A stretch of 7,537 nt of DNA from Bacteroidota bacterium (GTDB taxonomy: Bacteria; Bacteroidota; Bacteroidia; UKL13-3). The notes beneath the pieces were generated by a model. That model was not told the DNA's origin. It worked only from the letters and a program-made list of their open reading frames with translations, and did no database searches. A program made the position numbers and the translations under genes. The DNA is taken from NCBI GenBank assembly GCA_004293295.1, contig RDYC01000299.1, forward strand, positions 1 to 7,537, read 5' to 3'. This document shows, piece after piece, positions 1 to 6,381 of this stretch. How positions within the stretch are numbered: the first letter of the stretch is position 1; the number at the start of each line of letters is the position of its first letter.

Positions 1-1529
1 GCCAATTCAAAACGAATGCGTGCATTGGTCATGTTTTTATAAGGAGTTAGGTCAACGGTAATGGTTTTCCATTCTCCTTGAGTAGTTGGCACAAGCTCGG
101 TTGCCATTGCACCTGCGGGTGTTTCAATGTTACTCGCTGTTCCTCTAAAAATTCTTGTCTCGGTTCTTCCAAAATCTCCACTTATGCCAACATCAAATAC
201 ATCATTGCTGCTTGCGCTTTTTCTGGCATAGGCAACCCTAAATGTTAATAGTGGGTTAGCCAATGTGCTAAGATCAAGTAATGGGCTTGAAAACTCGTCT
301 CTTGAATTTAAAATAGGCGATAAACTAAAATTACGGAATCCCATGCTCTTGCTACCACTGTAAGCTACTGCATCAACTTTCCAAGCATTAGCACCATTGT
401 TTAAATTCTGTATTCTCCAACCGGCAGTAGTAACATCTGCATCTTCAAACCCGTAGCTGTAAGGCACTTTAATACTTGAAGCAGCCACATTGATATAGGA
501 GCCATCAGGATTAATGCCACAAGCGGCTAGGTTAGATGTAGAATAGATGTTTGCTCGGTACAATTCCATTTGTGCAATAGAGCGTTCTTTTTGTCCGGGT
601 GTGTAAACGTTTGCACATTTGCCATCCATATAATCCATATAGTTTTCTATCTGGTCGTTGTTATCAGGAACATCGTTGGTGCATGAGTTGCGCGAAGTTA
701 AACACCCAAATGTAGCATCTTGAACGGGAGGTGTATCACAAACTTGGTCTCCTTGAAAGCTACAGGTTGCTTGGGTATTTCCCACACACCCGTTTTGAAA
801 GGTGTGGTATAAACCAATCCAATGGCCAATTTCGTGTGTTAAAGTGCGGCCTGCTCCACTGCCATTTCCGGTTTGTATGGTACCAACATAATCCGCACGA
901 ATAACAATACCATCTGTGCTTGATTGAAAAGCCATGCTGGAAGGGAATTGTGCAAAGCCCAATACCGTTCCTTCTCCGCTACCTACACTTGAGGCTATAC
1001 TTTTAACCACCCAAATGTTTAAATACCTGGTGCTTGGCCAACGACTTAATGATTTTACGTTGTTCCGAGCTTCCTCTGTTAATGTACTCTTCACCCGGTT
1101 AATGCCATCATGGCGATTACCATTCGGATCAAGCTGTGCTAACCTAAACTCATATTCCATATCAACCGCAAGTGGGTTGGTACTTGCAGCTCCATTGGTG
1201 CCGCTTTTTTTTCTAAAATCTTCATTAATGATGCGGATTTGATCCATGATCTGAGCTTGTGTAATATTCTCCATTCCATCATTATGGATAACATGAAATA
1301 CCACAGGAATAACAATCACTCCGGCCTTTTTGCCAACTGCTCCTTTTGCCGTAAGTTGGTTTACCATTGCGCGTGTTTGTTCATTGGCCTTCTCCTCCTC
1401 TGCAACCAAAGCTGGATATTGCTGCTTTAATTGTTGGTGCATATGGTCGGTGCCACAAATAGCTATTTGTGAAAATCCATTTAACGATAACGTTAATAAG
1501 GCTAAAAAAACGGCAAAACTCTTCTTCAT
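1..1529 (-). CDS. Secreted pappalysin-like zinc metalloprotease (peptidase family M43), C-terminus cut by window edge
   Basis: An open frame of 509 complete codons runs from ATG at 1529 to the window edge without a stop, so the C-terminus is missing. Residues 1-20 form a signal peptide (MKK, a hydrophobic run, then GFSQ), so the protein is exported. The catalytic site is HEIGHWIGLYH at 232-242, the metzincin pattern HExxHxxGxxH: H232, H236 and H242 should bind zinc and E233 should be the general base. GDQVCDTPP (260-268) and the Met-turn NYMDYMD (296-302, M298 the likely Met-turn residue) are typical of M43 pappalysin/ulilysin-type enzymes. Several cysteines (248, 256, 264, 276, 283, 305) may form disulfides. 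CGTD at 25-28 recalls the mature N-terminus of other Bacteroidota M43 proteins. From about 357 a beta-rich segment starting YSYGFED and reaching EWKTITVDLTPY (486-497) resembles a MAM-like or choice-of-anchor J jelly roll. A type IX secretion sorting domain may follow off-window, but that is inference. Substrate unknown. Confidence 0.93.
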   Translation of the reverse strand, partial: MKKSFAVFLALLTLSLNGFSQIAICGTDHMHQQLKQQYPALVAEEEKANEQTRAMVNQLTAKGAVGKKAGVIVIPVVFHVIHNDGMENITQAQIMDQIRIINEDFRKKSGTNGAASTNPLAVDMEYEFRLAQLDPNGNRHDGINRVKSTLTEEARNNVKSLSRWPSTRYLNIWVVKSIASSVGSGEGTVLGFAQFPSSMAFQSSTDGIVIRADYVGTIQTGNGSGAGRTLTHEIGHWIGLYHTFQNGCVGNTQATCSFQGDQVCDTPPVQDATFGCLTSRNSCTNDVPDNNDQIENYMDYMDGKCANVYTPGQKERSIAQMELYRANIYSTSNLAACGINPDGSYINVAASSIKVPYSYGFEDADVTTAGWRIQNLNNGANAWKVDAVAYSGSKSMGFRNFSLSPILNSRDEFSSPLLDLSTLANPLLTFRVAYARKSASSNDVFDVGISGDFGRTETRIFRGTASNIETPAGAMATELVPTTQGEWKTITVDLTPYKNMTNARIRFEL

Positions 1530-1569
1530 GATAAAACTTTAACTAATTATGAAGGTGCAAGATAATTGA

Positions 1570-1585
1570 TTATTTTTAAAAATAA
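1570..1585. repeat. 16-bp perfect AT-only palindrome between the protease gene and aroC
   Basis: TTATTTTTAAAAATAA equals its own reverse complement. It lies in the 112-bp gap (1530-1641) downstream of aroC and about 40 bp upstream of the protease start. It could be a regulator site or part of the protease promoter region, or simply chance in AT-rich DNA. With no G:C pairs it would make a poor intrinsic terminator. The rest of the gap shows no clear promoter or terminator. Confidence 0.25.
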
Positions 1586-1641
1586 GCTATCAAGCTACTA
1601 TTGACCAATTGATTACAGTAAAATGGCAATGTGGTACACAA

Positions 1642-2724
1642 CTAATGCTGCTGCAATGCCTGATTACGCAGATAAAAATCCATCATTACCAAGGCGGCCA
1701 TGGCTTCAACAATAGGAACGGCTCTAGGAACCACACAAGGATCGTGACGACCACTTGCCGCTAAAACAACCTCATCACCTTCTTGATTAATGGTTTGTTG
1801 CGGCTTGCGTATGGTGGATACCGGCTTAAAAGCACACCTGAAATAAATGGTTTCGCCATTGCTAATTCCTCCTTGAATTCCACCACTGTTATTACTGGTG
1901 GTTCGCACCTGATTACCAACCCTTTCAATTGCATCATTGTGTTCGCTTCCCAACATTTGAGCCGCATTAAAACCACTCCCAATTTCAAATCCTTTGCAAG
2001 CATTGATACTGAGCATGGCTTTAGCCATTTCAGCATGCAACTTATCAAAAACCGGCTCGCCAAGCCCGGCCATTGCGCCATTTATTACACAAGCAATGGC
2101 ACCGCCAACACTATCTCCATCTTGGCCAACTTGCTCTATTAATTTTATCATTCGGTTAGCGGTTGGCTCGTCCGGGCAACGAACTACATTGCTTTCTACT
2201 TGCGTTAAATCTAGTTGTTCATACGGAATAGCTAAGGACACCAAACCCACCTGCTGCACATAGGCTTGTATTTGAATACCCTGTTGTTTTAGATACAATT
2301 TAGCCACCGCACCAGCCAATACCCTAGCTGCTGTTTCCCTGGCAGACGCTCTTCCGCCTCCCCTGTAGTCGCGTATACCATATTTCATTTGGTAAGTAAA
2401 ATCAGCGTGAGAGGGCCTGTATACTTCCTTTAATGTTTCGTAATCTTTGCTTCGCTGATCGGTATTGCGCACCATCATACAAATTGGTGCACCTGTAGTT
2501 TTACCATTAAAAACGCCTGATAATAGCTCAAAGCTTTCATCTTCCTTCCGTTGTGTGGTAATTAAACTTTGTCCGGGTTTGCGCCTGTTTAATTCTTGTT
2601 GAATAAAATTGAGGTCTATTTCCAAGTTAGCCGGACAACCATCTATTACTACTCCCAATGCTTCACCATGGCTCTCGCCAAAAGTGGTTACAGCAAATAA
2701 TTGTCCATAAGTGTTGCCTGCCAT
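1642..2724 (-). CDS. aroC: Chorismate synthase
   Basis: Last enzyme of the cytoplasmic shikimate pathway: converts 5-enolpyruvylshikimate-3-phosphate to chorismate with loss of phosphate, needing reduced FMN. At 360 residues it has the normal bacterial length, and the start MAGNTYGQLF matches the family N-terminus, so ATG at 2724 is secure. Diagnostic motifs are all present: GESHG (16-20) with H19, NRRKPGQ (46-52), RPSHAD (103-108) with H106, the long signature around DYRGGGRASARET (119-131), SNNSGGIQGGISNG (277-290), FKPVSTI (299-305) and RHDPC (326-330). H19 and H106 correspond to the two catalytic histidines known in the family. It is the distal gene of the aroB-aroA-aroC run, 53 bp after aroA, and may also have its own promoter (2760-2788). 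Whether flavin is supplied externally or reduced by the enzyme itself cannot be told from sequence. Confidence 0.98.
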   Translation of the reverse strand: MAGNTYGQLFAVTTFGESHGEALGVVIDGCPANLEIDLNFIQQELNRRKPGQSLITTQRKEDESFELLSGVFNGKTTGAPICMMVRNTDQRSKDYETLKEVYRPSHADFTYQMKYGIRDYRGGGRASARETAARVLAGAVAKLYLKQQGIQIQAYVQQVGLVSLAIPYEQLDLTQVESNVVRCPDEPTANRMIKLIEQVGQDGDSVGGAIACVINGAMAGLGEPVFDKLHAEMAKAMLSINACKGFEIGSGFNAAQMLGSEHNDAIERVGNQVRTTSNNSGGIQGGISNGETIYFRCAFKPVSTIRKPQQTINQEGDEVVLAASGRHDPCVVPRAVPIVEAMAALVMMDFYLRNQALQQH

Positions 2725-2759
2725 ATGTTTATGTGTAAAACCTACCTTATTGTTCCATT

Positions 2760-2788
2760 CAAATATAGGGATTAACTTTAATCCTCAA
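2760..2788 (-). promoter_or_regulatory. Candidate Bacteroidota promoter for aroC inside the aro operon
   Basis: On the minus strand TTG (2788-2786), an 18-nt spacer and TATATTTG (2767-2760) match the Bacteroidota housekeeping pattern TTG / 17-23 nt / TAnnTTTG, with a perfect -7 box. Transcription would begin about 30 nt before the aroC ATG. The -33 element lies inside the last codons of aroA. Because the motif is short and the DNA AT-rich, a chance match is possible. If active, it would let aroC be expressed independently of aroB and aroA. Confidence 0.45.
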
Positions 2789-4022
2789 TGGTTTCAACCT
2801 CAAAGCCTGCCAGTTTTAAATCGTTCCAAAAGCCGGGGTACGATTTTTCAACCACGTGCGCGTCTTTGATAACTACTGCACCTAATTTTAAGGCCAATAT
2901 GGCAAAGCTCATGGCCATGCGGTGATCATTGTAGGTATTAAAAAAATCAGGCATATTAACCTGTTGTTGATTAACTGGTTCAATCACCAAATCATTCTCT
3001 GTATGCGATACCTTAAACCCACATTGGTTTAACTCGTTACAAAGGGCTGTTAACCGTTTGCTCTCTTTTACTTGCAGGTTTGCCACGTTGGTAAACACCG
3101 CAGGAATGTTTAAGCCACACATGGCTACCGCCATTGGTGGCACCAAATCAGGGCAATCAAGCATGTCGAAATAAGCCTCACTTAAGATGGTTTGTTGGCG
3201 TTTAAGCAGGATGCCTTGGTTTGTTGCGGTGTAACTCACCCCAAAACTTTCCATAAAACTTGCAACTATTTTGTCGCCTTGTATGCTTTGCATGGATAAG
3301 TTACTTAACTGCAGGTTACATTGCGTTGCAAGTGCAGCCATGGCAAACCAAAATCCTGCACCGCTCCAATCTCTTTCAACGGAAATGGCCAATTTATCAT
3401 CTAATGCCTTAACAAAAGGTTTTACTACCACATCTTGTTCAATGGTGCAAGTTACCCCCACTTTTTGCAACAAAGCTGCAGTCATTCGTACATATGGTTT
3501 TGACACCACCTTACCTAACTGTTTAATGGTGAGTTCTCCTGTTAAAACGGGCGCAATAAGCATTAGTGCTGATACAAACTGACTGCTTACAGATGCATCC
3601 ATATAAACGGTGCCTCCATGTAATTTTTTTCCCTTTATGTGTAATGGTGCAAACCCCTCTTTATTTACATAGGTAATTTCTGCACCCAACTGTTTCAAAG
3701 CATTTACCAATGTTTCCATTGGCCTTTGGTGTAACCTTTCTGACCCCTTTAATATCACCTCACAGCCTGGTGTACAAGCAAAATAAGCTGTTAAAAATCG
3801 TAAACATGTGCCGGCATGGTTAACATGGATGGTTCCATTGCCTTGGGCTAGTGCCCGTTCCATTAATCGGGTATCTTCTGAAGTGGATGATTGTTCAATA
3901 AACTTAGGAGCACCAATCAGTTGCTGCAATACCAATAACCTGTTGTTTATACTTTTTGAGGCGGGAAGAACAATTGTTCCATTTATATGCTTGGTAAGAT
4001 GTTTTATGAGAAGCTTACTCAT
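2778..4022 (-). CDS. aroA: 3-phosphoshikimate 1-carboxyvinyltransferase (EPSP synthase)
   Basis: Sixth step of the shikimate pathway: transfers the enolpyruvyl group of PEP to shikimate-3-phosphate, in the cytoplasm. The 414 residues cover both inverse-barrel domains. The substrate-binding motifs are in the right order: ASKSINNR (21-28; K23, S24, R28), HAGTCLRFL (69-77), QRPME (99-103), VSSQF (145-149), DCPDLVPP (289-296, D292 the likely catalytic aspartate), VKESKRL (318-324; E320, R323), YNDHRMAM (364-371, R368) and EKSYPGF (392-398, K393). The loop that reads NAGTAMRP in E. coli has His, Cys, Leu and Phe in place of Asn, Ala, Met and Pro; the Gly of this loop (G71) and its Arg (R75) are kept. 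The ATG at 4022 overlaps the aroB stop as ATGA, which fixes the start and suggests translational coupling. It is slightly shorter than E. coli AroA, consistent with a compact bacterial form. Confidence 0.97.
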   Translation of the reverse strand: MSKLLIKHLTKHINGTIVLPASKSINNRLLVLQQLIGAPKFIEQSSTSEDTRLMERALAQGNGTIHVNHAGTCLRFLTAYFACTPGCEVILKGSERLHQRPMETLVNALKQLGAEITYVNKEGFAPLHIKGKKLHGGTVYMDASVSSQFVSALMLIAPVLTGELTIKQLGKVVSKPYVRMTAALLQKVGVTCTIEQDVVVKPFVKALDDKLAISVERDWSGAGFWFAMAALATQCNLQLSNLSMQSIQGDKIVASFMESFGVSYTATNQGILLKRQQTILSEAYFDMLDCPDLVPPMAVAMCGLNIPAVFTNVANLQVKESKRLTALCNELNQCGFKVSHTENDLVIEPVNQQQVNMPDFFNTYNDHRMAMSFAILALKLGAVVIKDAHVVEKSYPGFWNDLKLAGFEVETIED

Positions 4023-5077
4023 AAGGCATCATAATAATTCAATGCCAAAGAAATTTGTTGATCAGAGAACGTACGATTGGTTATTGCTTTGCCAATACGT
4101 TTTAACGACACAAAATTGATTTGATCGCTGTTGTTCTTTTTATCCTGCCGCATAAACTTGATAAGTTCCGGTGAGAGGATATTTTTAAGAGAGTACTTGG
4201 GATAATGTTGGAGAATAAAATCGCTGATTATGCGCAGCTCCTTTCCTCCAAGCCCTTGATATTCTTTGGCTAAAAAACTTTCACAAATCATCCCAATGGC
4301 AATTGCTTCGCCATGCTTTAACGGTTTTTTATCGTGAATTAAAGAGTAGGCCTCAATAGCATGACCAATGGTATGTCCGAAATTTAATATTTTCCGCAAG
4401 TCCTCTTCATGTGGGTCTTTTTTAACAACTTGCACTTTAACTTTGATGGAGCCTGCTATTAAAGGCAATAATGTTGATGCATCAATGGCATTGATTTTAA
4501 GAATTTTATCCCAATATTCTTCATCTGCTATAAGGCCATGCTTAATCATTTCAGCAAATCCGTTACGCAACTCTCTTGCATCCAATGTATCTAAAAATAT
4601 CGGGTTGATATAAACTGCTACCGGATCCTTTATTAGTCCTATTGCATTTTTTATATTTTGATAATCAATACCTAACTTTCCACCTATGCTGCTATCAACC
4701 ATGGCCAACAAAGTGGTGGGAATATTTACATAATCAATCCCCCTCTTGAATGTTGACGCTGCAAAACCACCAATATCATTAATCACCCCTCCTCCCAAAT
4801 TAATCACCACACTTTTTTTATCGGCTTGGTTATCAAAAAGCTCATTCCAAATGGTTTGTAATGTTTCGAGGGATTTATTGATTTCACCGCTTTTTATCCG
4901 AATAATTTTTGTATCGAACAGCGTTTTTTGCAGAATCGGCAGACAATATTTCTCCGTTTGTTCATCAACCAATACAAAAACTTGCGTGTACGAAGATTCT
5001 ATAAGATGCTCTAAAAGACTATCAAACACCTCATTACCAAGGTATATGCTATAATTTTTAAGGCTGTATTCTTTCAA
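4019..5077 (-). CDS. aroB: 3-dehydroquinate synthase, TTG start
   Basis: Second step of the shikimate pathway: NAD- and metal-dependent conversion of DAHP to 3-dehydroquinate, cytoplasmic. The 352 residues fit the family. Visible motifs are SGEINKSLET (63-72), the nucleotide-binding loop GGGVINDIGGF (95-105), KRGIDYVNIPTTLLAMVDSS (111-130) followed by GGKLGI (132-137, K134), FAEMIKHG (174-181), KDPHEED (220-226), NFGHTIGHAIEA (232-243) and LKHGEAIAIGM (253-263). E176, H235 and H255 are the expected zinc ligands. The start codon is TTG: in frame upstream there is only a TAA 33 nt away and no ATG or GTG, and the next Met is residue 126, inside the catalytic core. The sequence from TTG (xKEYSLKNYSIYLG) has the usual length before the first strand. 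It is the first gene of the aro run and ends in a 4-bp overlap with aroA. No good Shine-Dalgarno sequence is visible. Confidence 0.97.
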   Translation of the reverse strand: MKEYSLKNYSIYLGNEVFDSLLEHLIESSYTQVFVLVDEQTEKYCLPILQKTLFDTKIIRIKSGEINKSLETLQTIWNELFDNQADKKSVVINLGGGVINDIGGFAASTFKRGIDYVNIPTTLLAMVDSSIGGKLGIDYQNIKNAIGLIKDPVAVYINPIFLDTLDARELRNGFAEMIKHGLIADEEYWDKILKINAIDASTLLPLIAGSIKVKVQVVKKDPHEEDLRKILNFGHTIGHAIEAYSLIHDKKPLKHGEAIAIGMICESFLAKEYQGLGGKELRIISDFILQHYPKYSLKNILSPELIKFMRQDKKNNSDQINFVSLKRIGKAITNRTFSDQQISLALNYYDAL

Positions 5078-5097
5078 ACAGGTTAATTTTTGGGTAT

Positions 5098-5130
5098 TTT
5101 GACAATATTAGGTACATAACCCTATTTTTG
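5098..5130 (+). promoter_or_regulatory. Bacteroidota-type promoter for the proline dehydrogenase gene
   Basis: TTTG (5098-5101), a 21-nt spacer and TATTTTTG (5123-5130) match the -33 / -7 consensus TTTG / TAnnTTTG of the Bacteroidota primary sigma factor, with a perfect -7 box and accepted spacing. Initiation a few bases after 5130 would give a leader of roughly 45-50 nt before the GTG at 5185. It lies in the 107-bp divergent gap, so its -33 box sits about 20 bp from the start codon of the opposing aroB, within the aroB leader. Confidence 0.65.
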
Positions 5131-5184
5131 CGCTAACAAATTTGAGTTATTTTAAATTAAATTAATAATTACTTCACAAAACCT

Positions 5185-6381
5185 GTGCAAATTACCTTAA
5201 CAAATCAGCAATTGGTGCTAAGTTTTGATAACACTGAAATTGCCTTTAAAGCTAAAACCAATGCCTCACTGCAGCAGTCGTACTTTTTATTTAAAGCCAT
5301 AGGTTACAATTGGCTGGTAAAAGCCGGTACTCCACTTGTAAATACCGCTTTTGCATTGGGTTTGCCTATAAAGGGACTCATTAAGCGAACCGTTTTTAAA
5401 CAGTTTTGCGGAGGCGAAAGCATGGATGATTGCGATGGTACCATAGCCGAATTATACCGTTATGGAATTGGAACCATTTTGGATTACAGTGTTGAAGGTG
5501 AAGAAAAAGAAACTGTTTTTAACCAAACAATGGAAGAAACTTTACTTACCATAAAAAAGGCTAAAAACAATCCGCAAATCCCGTTTTGTGTGTTTAAAGT
5601 AACCGGCTTGGGTAGGTTTGATTTGTTGGCTAAGGTTAGCAACAACGAAACACTTACTGCTGCCGAAGAAACTGAGTTTGGAAACATTAAAAACCGAATT
5701 TATACCATTTGCAAAAGTGCGTTTAACAATGATGTTCGCATATTTATTGATGCAGAGGAAAGTTGGATACAACCAGGTATTGATCAGATTGCCGAAGACA
5801 TGATGAAGGAGTTTAACCAACAAAAAGCCATTGTTTACAATACCATACAGTTATATCGCCACGACCGCCTTGCGTATTTAAAAGATTGCCACAAACATGC
5901 TGAAATAAACAATTATTATTTAGGCGTAAAATTGGTGCGAGGAGCTTACATGGAAAAGGAGCGCAAGCGAGCTGCAGAAATGGGTTACCCAAGCCCGATA
6001 CAACCTGATAAGGCAGCTAGCGATAAAGACTATGATGATGCGCTTGTTTTTTGTATGGAACGCTTAAATCGCATAAGCATCTGTGCAGGTTCGCACAACG
6101 AGGCCAGCAGCCTGCTGTTAGCAAAGCTGATGGATGAAAAGGGGATTGCCAATAATGACCAACGCATTTATTTTTCGCAACTGTATGGTATGAGCGATCA
6201 TATCAGTTTCAACCTTTCAAGTGCGGGTTATAATGTGGCCAAATACTTACCCTACGGACCTGTTAAAGCTGTAATGCCCTATTTATTTAGAAGGGCTGCT
6301 GAAAATACTTCTGTAAAGGGGCAGGCCGGACGGGAACTCACACTTATTTCGCGGGAAGTTGCCCGCAGAAAACAGCGTTAA
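5185..6381 (+). CDS. Proline dehydrogenase (monofunctional PRODH), GTG start
   Basis: FAD-dependent oxidation of L-proline to 1-pyrroline-5-carboxylate, usually with electrons passed to the membrane quinone pool. The 398 residues hold only the PRODH barrel, without the P5C dehydrogenase half of PutA, so a separate P5C dehydrogenase is expected elsewhere. Motifs: FCGGES (74-79), FKVTGLGRFDLL (137-148), FIDAEESWIQ (187-196), NTIQLYRHDRL (219-229), KLVRGAYMEKER (249-260), AGSHNE (301-306), QLYGMSDH (332-339) and YLPYGPVK (354-361) followed by YLFRRAAENT (366-375). R369 and R370 match the arginine pair that binds the proline carboxylate in PutA (R555/R556 in E. coli). The GTG start is chosen because a TAA lies in frame at 5158-5160 with no ATG between, and the next Met is residue 80, past the conserved FDNTEIAFKAKT segment. 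An ATT at 5161 is a less likely alternative. It is divergent from aroB and its last 38 bp overlap the convergent membrane-protein gene. Confidence 0.96.
   Translation: MQITLTNQQLVLSFDNTEIAFKAKTNASLQQSYFLFKAIGYNWLVKAGTPLVNTAFALGLPIKGLIKRTVFKQFCGGESMDDCDGTIAELYRYGIGTILDYSVEGEEKETVFNQTMEETLLTIKKAKNNPQIPFCVFKVTGLGRFDLLAKVSNNETLTAAEETEFGNIKNRIYTICKSAFNNDVRIFIDAEESWIQPGIDQIAEDMMKEFNQQKAIVYNTIQLYRHDRLAYLKDCHKHAEINNYYLGVKLVRGAYMEKERKRAAEMGYPSPIQPDKAASDKDYDDALVFCMERLNRISICAGSHNEASSLLLAKLMDEKGIANNDQRIYFSQLYGMSDHISFNLSSAGYNVAKYLPYGPVKAVMPYLFRRAAENTSVKGQAGRELTLISREVARRKQR

Noticed and set aside
934..1242. Plus-strand open frame of 102 codons
   Set aside because: It is antisense to the protease catalytic domain, which has an intact zinc site; no domain or translation signal supports it.
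1239..1542. Plus-strand open frames in the region opposite the protease start
   Set aside because: They lie antisense to the clear M43 coding sequence, show no recognisable motifs, and have low-complexity or Cys/Leu-rich composition typical of shadow frames.
1570..1585. Palindrome as an intrinsic terminator for aroC
   Set aside because: The stem has only A:T pairs and no separate T-tract, so stability would be too low. Kept only as a low-confidence repeat.
2741..2748. AAGGTAGG on the minus strand as a Shine-Dalgarno for aroC
   Set aside because: It is 16 nt from the ATG, too far for normal pairing, and Bacteroidota seldom depend on Shine-Dalgarno sequences.
5103..5110. TAATATTG on the minus strand as an aroB -7 box
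   Set aside because: One mismatch to TAnnTTTG, and the nearest TTG/TTTG on that strand is 26 nt upstream, outside the usual spacing of 17-23.
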